From Ardenticatenaceae bacterium (GTDB taxonomy: Bacteria; Chloroflexota; Anaerolineae; Promineifilales; Promineifilaceae): a DNA stretch of 64,000 nt. Positions 58,016-64,000 of this stretch are shown here, one piece after another. Position numbers and translations under genes: made by a program. Every line of letters starts with the position of its first letter. The first letter of the stretch is position 1. The DNA lies in the NCBI GenBank assembly GCA_020634455.1, contig JACKBQ010000001.1, forward strand, positions 2,480,001 to 2,544,000, written 5' to 3'. Under the pieces are notes generated by a model, which was not told the DNA's origin, did no database searches, and saw nothing but the letters and a program-made list of their open reading frames with translations.

Positions 58016-60358
58016 ATGGCGCAGATGCTTTCGGCAGGGGATTGGGTACGGCAGCGGCGTGAGGCTTTGGGGCTGACGCGCAAGGCGTTGGCTGAGTTGA
58101 TTGCTTGTTCACCGGATACGATTAAGAAGGTTGAGGGAGAATTGAGACGGCCGTCTCACCAAATTGCCACGCTGCTTGCCCAACATCTGCACATTCCCAC
58201 TGCTCATAAAGAAACGTTTATCCGCTTCGTGCGCGGCAGCTTTGTCCCCAGCTTTCTGGCTCCCCAAGATGACCTGCCCGGTGCACAGTCCACACCAGAT
58301 CGCTTCAAGGTGCTTAGCCGCTTGGACCCTTTACCAGAGCAAGAGCTGTTTGGCGTTGCCCAGCGGCAGCAGCAGATTATTAGCAAGCTTGAGACTGTGG
58401 AACGGCCGTTTCTCATCAGCATTGAAGGGTTAGGGGGCCTGGGCAAAACCAGTCTGGCTCACACTACCGTACACCACTTTTTAAATAGCAATCGCTTCGC
58501 TGACATCGCCTGGGTAAGCGCCAAGCAAGAAGCCTACATTACCGGGCGCGGCATTCAGCCCACGCAAAAACCAGCGCTAACCACCGACACGCTCATTGAC
58601 CTGCTGCTCATTCAACTAGCCGATGGGCCTTACCCGGTTGGCGACCCGAATGCCAGGCGTCTTTTTCTTTTACGGCTGCTTAAACAAAAACCATGTTTGA
58701 TTGTGGTGGATAATTTGGAAACGGCCGTAGACACCCATACCCTGCTCCCCCTGCTGCGCACTCTGGCGAACCCCAGTAAATTCCTCATTACCAGCCGTTT
58801 GAGCCTGCAAGCAGAAAGCGATGTGGCCTGCCTTAGCCTCAGTGAACTGACAGAGGCGGATGCGCTGGCGTTTTTGCGTTACGAAGCCAAGGCGCAACAT
58901 GTTCAGCCGCTGCTCAACGGTGGCGAAGCGGCCCTGCGCCACATTTACCAGGCTGTGGGGGGCAATCCGCTGGCGCTCAAGCTCATCATTGGGCAGGCTC
59001 ACTTTTTGCCGCTGGGTACCATTTTGGCCAACTTGCAGCGCCAACGTGCCAGCGCTCCCAACGAATTTTATGCCTACGTGTATTGGCAATCGTGGCAAAT
59101 GCTGGAGGCAAACGGCCGTACCTTGCTGCTCAATTTACCCCTGGTGCCCAATGGCACCTTTGCCCAACTACAAACTGCCAGCCAGCTACCGCTCCAACCG
59201 CTACAGCAAGCCCTGGCCAGCCTACGACAGCTTTCCCTGGTAGAAGTTGGCGGCGATCTGCACCAACCGCGCTATCGGCTGCACCGGCTCACCGAAACGT
59301 TTGTGATGAATGAGTTGCTGCATTGGCAACAACGGCCGTTCGCTTCCGTAGAAGTGCCGGAGGAAACGGCCGTCTTCCAACAATCCATCCAAACCATGCT
59401 TACACACTGGCACGAAAACACGGCCGTAAAAACGGTGGATGTCAACACGCTGGACGCCGAGCGCGAAGGTATCCTCAAAGCCATTCAGTTGGGGTTGCAT
59501 CTCCCCACCGCCTGGCCAGCTATCCGGGAACTCGTTTTTGCCCTGACCCCCTACATGGAGCGGCGTGGTCATTGGCAGTTGTGGCAAAAAACGTTAGCAG
59601 AGGCCCTGGCAATGGCTCGCCAGCAAGAGGATGTGGCCGGGGAAGTTCGCGTGTTGGGTGTGTACGGCCGTATCCTGCAACGCCAAAACAAAATCAGTGA
59701 AGTTGTCGCCACTTACCGCCGCATGATTCGTTTGGCACGGCAAACCGGGAACGAAATCGAAACCGCACGCGCCTGCTCCAACCTCGGCTTTGCCCTCATC
59801 GCCCGGAAGCAGTGGTGGCGGGCAGAGCAGCTTTGCTGCCACGCCCTGGCCATCTTCAATGCCCACGCCTACCCACACGGACAGGCCCATACCCACAATC
59901 ATTTGGGCATTCTGTTTCACAAACAGCAGCAGTGGGCCGCTGCCAAAACCCATTTACAAACCGCCTGCCAAATTTGGCAAGCAAATGAGGATTGGTACGG
60001 TTTGTTGTACGGGTTGCAAAACCTAGGATATTTACATAACGATATGAATGAGCCAGAAGAGGCACTGCATTACCTGCAAAACGCCGAAAACTATTCCAAA
60101 CAGGTAGGCGAGCAAGGTGAACGGCCAAATATTTACCTAAATATGGCCGTTGCCCACCAAAAAGCAGGTGCAGCGACACAAGCAGAGCAACTGGCGCGGC
60201 AAGCCGAGGCCGTTTACCAACAACAAGGCAACCTGCGCGGCGTTTGCCTGGCGTGGGAACATCTGGCCACGATTTACCAACAGCAAAATAACCCGGCCAA
60301 GGCAGACCAGTACCGCCAGGCCGCAGAAGACGGCCTCAAAAACCTCATAACAGTTTGA
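58016..60358 (+). CDS. XRE HTH - STAND (NB-ARC) - TPR regulator
   Basis: 780 residues. XRE-type helix-turn-helix (about 7-60: R-E-A-L-G-L-T-R-K-A-L-A-E-L-I-A-C-S). NB-ARC ATPase (about 105-400), with Walker A G-L-G-G-L-G-K-T-S, Walker B L-I-V-V-D-N-L-E and F-L-I-T-S-R. TPRs run from about 520 to the end. The family senses ligands or damage and switches genes or cell fate, as in plant and fungal NLRs. Divergent from the Nudix-MACPF gene with shared boxes between them, so control of that gene is the simplest hypothesis. It is rich in ACGGCCGT (at least seven copies), unlike its neighbour. Confidence 0.92.
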   Translation: MAQMLSAGDWVRQRREALGLTRKALAELIACSPDTIKKVEGELRRPSHQIATLLAQHLHIPTAHKETFIRFVRGSFVPSFLAPQDDLPGAQSTPDRFKVLSRLDPLPEQELFGVAQRQQQIISKLETVERPFLISIEGLGGLGKTSLAHTTVHHFLNSNRFADIAWVSAKQEAYITGRGIQPTQKPALTTDTLIDLLLIQLADGPYPVGDPNARRLFLLRLLKQKPCLIVVDNLETAVDTHTLLPLLRTLANPSKFLITSRLSLQAESDVACLSLSELTEADALAFLRYEAKAQHVQPLLNGGEAALRHIYQAVGGNPLALKLIIGQAHFLPLGTILANLQRQRASAPNEFYAYVYWQSWQMLEANGRTLLLNLPLVPNGTFAQLQTASQLPLQPLQQALASLRQLSLVEVGGDLHQPRYRLHRLTETFVMNELLHWQQRPFASVEVPEETAVFQQSIQTMLTHWHENTAVKTVDVNTLDAEREGILKAIQLGLHLPTAWPAIRELVFALTPYMERRGHWQLWQKTLAEALAMARQQEDVAGEVRVLGVYGRILQRQNKISEVVATYRRMIRLARQTGNEIETARACSNLGFALIARKQWWRAEQLCCHALAIFNAHAYPHGQAHTHNHLGILFHKQQQWAAAKTHLQTACQIWQANEDWYGLLYGLQNLGYLHNDMNEPEEALHYLQNAENYSKQVGEQGERPNIYLNMAVAHQKAGAATQAEQLARQAEAVYQQQGNLRGVCLAWEHLATIYQQQNNPAKADQYRQAAEDGLKNLITV

Positions 60359-60449
60359 TACCTGTTGAATTGCCACAGGGTTCACAGATAGCTTGGCGGC
60401 CAAGGTTCGTACCGCAGCTTTCTCTTTTGGTTTTCACAAAGTAAACATG

Positions 60450-60515
60450 CAAAGATTGGACCAATTTCAGTCGAGAATATTCAGAGACTGTGTGAACAAA
60501 TTGGCCCAATCTTTG
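60450..60515. repeat. Long inverted repeat after the peptide gene
   Basis: 18-bp arms (60450-60467 and 60498-60515) with one mismatch, loop 30 nt. It lies between the convergent XRE-STAND and peptide genes and may end transcription from the minus strand, although no T tract follows. The rest of 60359-60526 shows GGTTCACAGATAG-type repeat debris only. Confidence 0.55.
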
Positions 60516-60526
60516 AGAAATGCAGA

Positions 60527-60688
60527 TTAACCAGCGCATCCCCCGCCACTGTGAGCGCCAATACCGCAGGCATGGGTCACAGGCACTGTTTCCAAATCAA
60601 GCTGGCTCGCCACCAATCCAGACCCAAACAACAAAGAAACTGCTAAGCCAATAGCTACCACTGTTTGTTTCAACTTGAAAATATTCAT
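60527..60688 (-). CDS. Small secreted Cys/Gly-rich peptide
   Basis: A 53-residue peptide. M-N-I-F-K-L-K-Q then a hydrophobic helix (about 9-27) form a Sec-type signal ending near V-A-S. The predicted mature part is about 25 residues: Q-L-D-L-E-T-V-P-V-T-H-A-C-G-I-G-A-H-S-G-G-G-C-A-G, with two Cys ten residues apart. AGGAG lies 10 nt before the ATG. No family was recognised. It could be a bacteriocin, a RiPP precursor or a signalling peptide; no modification enzyme is adjacent. It sits between two STAND regulators and is divergent from the SARP gene. A longer frame upstream to 60850 is not supported. Confidence 0.6.
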   Translation of the reverse strand: MNIFKLKQTVVAIGLAVSLLFGSGLVASQLDLETVPVTHACGIGAHSGGGCAG

Positions 60689-60838
60689 TTTGATGCACTC
60701 CTGTACAAAATCAGCTATAAAATCCAATAAGTGGTGGGCATCGAGTTGAAAATTCCAGGTAAAGCGGTGCTTTACCCCCTTGCGCAAGGACACGATTCCC
60801 TTGTTTGTTACTGGGAAGAGCATAGAAAATGAGTGTGA

Positions 60839-60863
60839 GACAGGTGTCACGAAACTGTCACGA
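60839..60863 (+). promoter_or_regulatory. Direct repeat before the SARP-STAND gene
   Basis: TGTCACGA at 60845-60852 and again at 60856-60863 or one base later, a helical-turn-like spacing. The first copy is part of GACAGGTGTCAC (60839-60850). SARP winged helices bind tandem direct repeats of about 11 bp, so this is a good autoregulation site. Confidence 0.5.
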
Positions 60864-60885
60864 GATTATTTGAAGGGGCACAATT

Positions 60886-63828
60886 TTGTTGCAAATTAGT
60901 TGTTTGGGTGGGTTCGTGGCGGCGCTGAACGGCCGTTCCCTCACCAATTTCCACAGCAGCAAAGCGCAGGCACTGCTAATTTACCTGGCAGTAGCTGGTG
61001 GGCGGCACACGCGGGCGCATCTGGCTGGGCTGCTCTGGCCAGACTTCAGCGAGACGCGGGCGCGGCGCAACCTGTCGCAAACACTCAGCACCCTACGCAA
61101 GCTTTTGGACGCTCCCCAAGCGCCCCCATTTTTCGAGGCCGACAGCCACACCGTCCAGCTGCGCCCGGAAAATGTGCAGGTGGATGTACGACAAATGGCC
61201 GAGGTGTTAACAGCCGTATCTCAACACCCACACCCCAGCTTACCCACCTGCCCCGGCTGCACCCAAAAGCTGCAAACGGCCGTTGCCCTCAGCCAGGGTT
61301 CCTTTTTGCCCCAATTTTCCATTGAAGATAGCAACCTGTTTGAAGATTGGCTCACGCGCCAGCGCGAGCGCACCTTCCAGCAAACCATTCAGGCGCACAC
61401 CCAACTTAGCCGCTGCCTGGCCGCCCAGCGCCGCTCCGACGAAGCGATGCAGGTTACCCGCCAGCTGCTGGCCATCGCCCCCTGGCTGGAAAATGCCCAC
61501 CAGCAGCTCATGCGGCTGCTGGCCCAGGCTGGTCAGCGCACCCAGGCCTTGGCCCAATACGATCACCTCACTGAGCAGCTCATGGCCGAACTAGGCGTTG
61601 GCCCGTCGGCAGAAACGGATGCGCTGTATGACCAGATTTTGGCGGGTACGCTAGGGGAAGTGCATGTGGGGGAAGCGGTTCTGCAACCAGCTCGCCCCGC
61701 GCCATTCATGCCGCCGTTTGTGCCGCCGCACGTTACTGGGCGACAGGCGGAGTTGGCTCAAATTGAAGCGTGGCTTCAGCAAAATTCGGCAGTGCGCATG
61801 GCCCTGGTGGGCATGGGCGGCATCGGTAAATCTACCCTGGCGGCTCAGGCTGGGCGGCAGTTTGCCCACCAGTTTGCCGACGGCGTGCTGTGGGGCAACA
61901 GTCGCACCAGCCCAGCTCAAAACATTCTAGACGTTTGGGCACAGGCGTATGATCACGATTTCAGCAGCATTACCGATTTAGACAGTAAGGCAACGGCCGT
62001 TCGCGGGTTGCTGGCCGACAAAAACGTGCTGATTATTTTAGACAACGTGGAAAATGCAGCCGAGGTGCGCCCCTTGCTGCCCACAGGCAAGCAGTGCGCC
62101 GTGCTGCTTACCAGCCGCAGCGCCGATGTGGCTGCGGCACTGGCCAGCCACACCTTGCCCCTCGTTGAGCTGTCATCAGCCGCTTACCAGCAGGTAATGC
62201 GCCAGATTGTGGGCGAAGCTCGTCTGACGGCCTCACCAGAAGAAGCGTTAGCCGCGCAAACTATCGGGCAGCGGCTGCACCATTTGCCACTGGCGGTAGA
62301 GATTGCCGCGCAGTTGCTTAAAGCACGTCCGCGCCTGACGCTGGCTGCGATGGCCGAGCGACTGGCGGATGCCCAGCAGCGGCTGGGGCTAAAAATTAAT
62401 GATCAGGCGGTACGCACCTCGTTTGAACTCAGCTGGGAGGGGTTAACGGCCGTTTCTCGGACCACATTTGCGGTGATGGGGCTGTTTGGCGGACGGCCGT
62501 TCACGGCCGAAGCCCTGGCGGCGGCAACCGGGCAGGACGCCTGGGCTGCCGAAGACACGCTTTATACACTCACAGCGCTTTCGCTGGTGAACGAGAGCGG
62601 GGAAATGCGCTACCAACAGCATCCTCTGCTGGCTGACTTTGCTGCCGAAAAACTGGCCGCTATGCCAAATGCACACGCCACAGCCATTGGGCAGATGGCT
62701 GACTATTACACCCAATTTGGTCAAACCCACGCCAACAGTCTCGCACACCTGGCTCCAGAGTGGGAAAATGTGTTGGGGGCCGTTACGGCCGTTCATCAAC
62801 AGCAAGATTGGCAGCGCGTGCTCAGCCTTACCGCTGCCTACGGCCGTTCCTGGTTTGGCTACAATCGCTTTAATGATGCTCAGATGGCGTATGCTTTGGC
62901 CGAAACGGCCGCACAAGCCAGCAACAATAACGCGCAACTTGCCCACACCCTTATGAATTGGGCCGAAGTGGGCATTGAGCAAAGCGATTATGACACAGCC
63001 TGGGCAAGATTAGAAACTGCGCTTCATCACTTCCACCAACTGGAAGATGGCGCAGGTATCGCCAAAACCAACTACTTCCGCGCATTCATTCTCTTCGACC
63101 AGGGTCAGTACGCCGATGCCGAAAAGTTATTGCTAGACAGCCAACACATCCAACACCAGCTGGGCGACCAGCACGGTGAGGCGGCTACCCTTGATTTGCT
63201 GGGCAGCGTCTATTTTGAAATTGATGAGAACACGGAGCGAGCCAGGCAATTTGCAGAATCAGCCTATCAGTTGCAAACAAAGCTGCAAAATCAAACCGGG
63301 CAAATTCCTGTTTTGCGACTTTTATCCCACATTGACATCCGAGAGCAGCAGTTAGATACGGCCGAGGCGTTTGTGCAAAAAGCAATTCAACTTAGCCGCT
63401 CGCTCAACAATTTGTCGGAACTGGCAGCGTCATTCTTTTTGCTCATTGCTATTTATCGCAAGCGGGAAACATTTGCGGAATTTTTCCCGGTGGCGGAGGA
63501 AACGGTGCAAATTTTTCAACGCTTGGGCAACAAGCGATTTGAAGCGGCCACCTTGCGTCAAATTGCCTTGGTGAATATGGTAACGGAGCAGTACGAAGCG
63601 GCCAAAACCACCCTGATGGAAGTTCTGGCCCGGTTCCGGGAAATTGAAGAGCGGTACGGCTATGGTTTGGTTCTCACTGATTTGGGGGATGTACACCAAA
63701 AATTAGGCGATCCAGAAGCCAGCCGGCAAGCGTGGTTAGAAGCCAAACAAATTGCCGATTTTTTGGGGCACGCTCATTTGCAAGCTCAGGTTGAAGCTCG
63801 GTTAAACGGCCGTCTACAAATAAATTAG
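60886..63828 (+). CDS. SARP (BTAD) - STAND ATPase - TPR transcriptional regulator
   Basis: A 980-residue AfsR-like regulator. Winged helix (about 1-95; L-S-Q-T-L-S-T-L-R-K-L-L), BTAD (about 100-255; ending Y-D-H-L-T-E-Q-L-M-A-E-L-G-V-G-P-S). NB-ARC ATPase (about 275-610), with Walker A G-M-G-G-I-G-K-S-T, Walker B L-I-I-L-D-N-V-E and V-L-L-T-S-R. TPR-like repeats extend from about 620 to 975. TTG start with GAAGGGG 7 nt upstream; a second TTG follows directly. It is divergent from the small secreted peptide gene, a layout reminiscent of regulator-peptide pairs. About eight ACGGCCGT copies lie inside it. Confidence 0.92.
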   Translation: MLQISCLGGFVAALNGRSLTNFHSSKAQALLIYLAVAGGRHTRAHLAGLLWPDFSETRARRNLSQTLSTLRKLLDAPQAPPFFEADSHTVQLRPENVQVDVRQMAEVLTAVSQHPHPSLPTCPGCTQKLQTAVALSQGSFLPQFSIEDSNLFEDWLTRQRERTFQQTIQAHTQLSRCLAAQRRSDEAMQVTRQLLAIAPWLENAHQQLMRLLAQAGQRTQALAQYDHLTEQLMAELGVGPSAETDALYDQILAGTLGEVHVGEAVLQPARPAPFMPPFVPPHVTGRQAELAQIEAWLQQNSAVRMALVGMGGIGKSTLAAQAGRQFAHQFADGVLWGNSRTSPAQNILDVWAQAYDHDFSSITDLDSKATAVRGLLADKNVLIILDNVENAAEVRPLLPTGKQCAVLLTSRSADVAAALASHTLPLVELSSAAYQQVMRQIVGEARLTASPEEALAAQTIGQRLHHLPLAVEIAAQLLKARPRLTLAAMAERLADAQQRLGLKINDQAVRTSFELSWEGLTAVSRTTFAVMGLFGGRPFTAEALAAATGQDAWAAEDTLYTLTALSLVNESGEMRYQQHPLLADFAAEKLAAMPNAHATAIGQMADYYTQFGQTHANSLAHLAPEWENVLGAVTAVHQQQDWQRVLSLTAAYGRSWFGYNRFNDAQMAYALAETAAQASNNNAQLAHTLMNWAEVGIEQSDYDTAWARLETALHHFHQLEDGAGIAKTNYFRAFILFDQGQYADAEKLLLDSQHIQHQLGDQHGEAATLDLLGSVYFEIDENTERARQFAESAYQLQTKLQNQTGQIPVLRLLSHIDIREQQLDTAEAFVQKAIQLSRSLNNLSELAASFFLLIAIYRKRETFAEFFPVAEETVQIFQRLGNKRFEAATLRQIALVNMVTEQYEAAKTTLMEVLARFREIEERYGYGLVLTDLGDVHQKLGDPEASRQAWLEAKQIADFLGHAHLQAQVEARLNGRLQIN

Positions 63829-63890
63829 CGGCATTGAGGGAAGTAATTGGGGCGGCTTACGAACTGATGTTACGCACGCACTCTGGATAA

Positions 63891-63951
63891 GATTTCAAAA
63901 GTCTTCAAGGCCATTTGCTTTTCACCAGAGAGAAACAAGACTTTTGAAATC
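63891..63951. repeat. Hairpin repeat at the right edge
   Basis: A perfect 15-bp inverted repeat GATTTCAAAAGTCTT (63891-63905) / AAGACTTTTGAAATC (63937-63951) with a 31-nt loop, 60 bp after the last gene. No T tract follows; probably a dispersed intergenic repeat. Nothing else is visible up to 64000. Confidence 0.6.
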
Positions 63952-64000
63952 TACGCTGCATAACATGAGTGACTAAGTTCCTGGTTCGTCAATTGAATCG

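Larger units (their letters stand above)
659..63813. repeat. Dispersed highly iterated palindrome ACGGCCGT
   Basis: The perfect 8-bp palindrome ACGGCCGT occurs about 100 times by my manual count, from about 659 to about 63806. Most copies lie inside genes on either strand and are read in several frames (T-A-V, N-G-R, R-P-F/L/S). Some lie in spacers, for example near 8530, 21513, 38045, 39126 and 47906, and two pairs build hairpins at 6960-6990 and 13981-14015. Base composition alone predicts one to two copies. Single-mismatch relatives (GCGGCCGT, TCGGCCGT, ACGGCCGC) are also present but clearly rarer. The behaviour resembles HIP1 of cyanobacteria; the function is unknown. Confidence 0.93.

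Overview
The window looks like part of a Chloroflexota chromosome, probably an Anaerolineae or Promineifilales-type lineage. This is inferred from gene content (F420-type LLM oxidoreductase, Ni-SOD, bacterial Elp3, several very large SARP/STAND regulators, lipoproteins with threonine/proline or acidic linkers). No rRNA or other decisive marker is present, so the placement is tentative. GC is moderate. The most striking whole-window property is the 8-bp palindrome ACGGCCGT. I counted about 100 exact copies by eye over 64 kb, where roughly one or two would be expected, in genes of both strands, in several reading frames and in intergenic hairpins. It behaves like a highly iterated palindrome comparable to HIP1 of cyanobacteria.

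Layout. 0.5-7.5 kb: flippase-like membrane protein, Crp/Fnr regulator, a 1509-residue secreted protein with seven PKD domains, and two small membrane proteins. 7.6-8.5 kb: ECF sigma factor with its zinc-finger anti-sigma factor (minus strand). 8.8-13.9 kb: the two halves of a heterodimeric ABC exporter, separated by a Fic AMPylase-type gene that is bracketed by an inverted repeat. 14.1-19.4 kb: large membrane-anchored calcineurin-type phosphoesterase and a class A penicillin-binding protein. 19.6-26.1 kb: ssb, an arsR/arsM pair, plsX-fabF, a NERD-like membrane protein, an MBL hydrolase and phoU. 26.4-34.6 kb: a branched-chain amino-acid type ABC system (substrate-binding lipoprotein, two permeases, two ATPases, a second binding lipoprotein) followed by an ornithine cyclodeaminase family gene. 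34.8-38.0 kb: TPR-GGDEF diguanylate cyclase and a convergent membrane histidine kinase.

38.1-42.8 kb: Ni-superoxide dismutase with its maturation protease, a two-cluster ferredoxin, class II fumarase, a JAMM protease and plsY. 42.9-50.2 kb: a fused SBP_3/SBP_5 lipoprotein, a VapBC-type toxin-antitoxin pair, elp3, an LLM oxidoreductase and an MDR oxidoreductase whose start overlaps the stop of a 1014-residue SARP-STAND regulator. 53.2-60.7 kb is the most unusual accessory region. It holds a sulfotransferase-like protein, a GT-B glycosyltransferase, a 731-residue fusion of a Nudix hydrolase with a MACPF pore-forming domain, a divergent XRE-STAND-TPR regulator and a 53-residue secreted Cys/Gly peptide. 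The window ends with a second SARP-STAND-TPR regulator (60.9-63.8 kb).

How it fits together. Lipid and envelope functions (PlsX, FabF, PlsY, PBP, flippase-like protein) and solute uptake (the Liv system, the orphan fused SBP) are housekeeping. The ECF pair, GGDEF/HK pair, ArsR, VapBC and three STAND regulators form a dense signalling layer. The best candidates for an undescribed system are the Nudix-MACPF neighbourhood with its divergent STAND regulator and nearby peptide, and the ACGGCCGT palindrome. A family of two-hairpin intergenic repeats occurs at least four times. No tRNA, rRNA, CRISPR array, transposase or phage gene was recognised.
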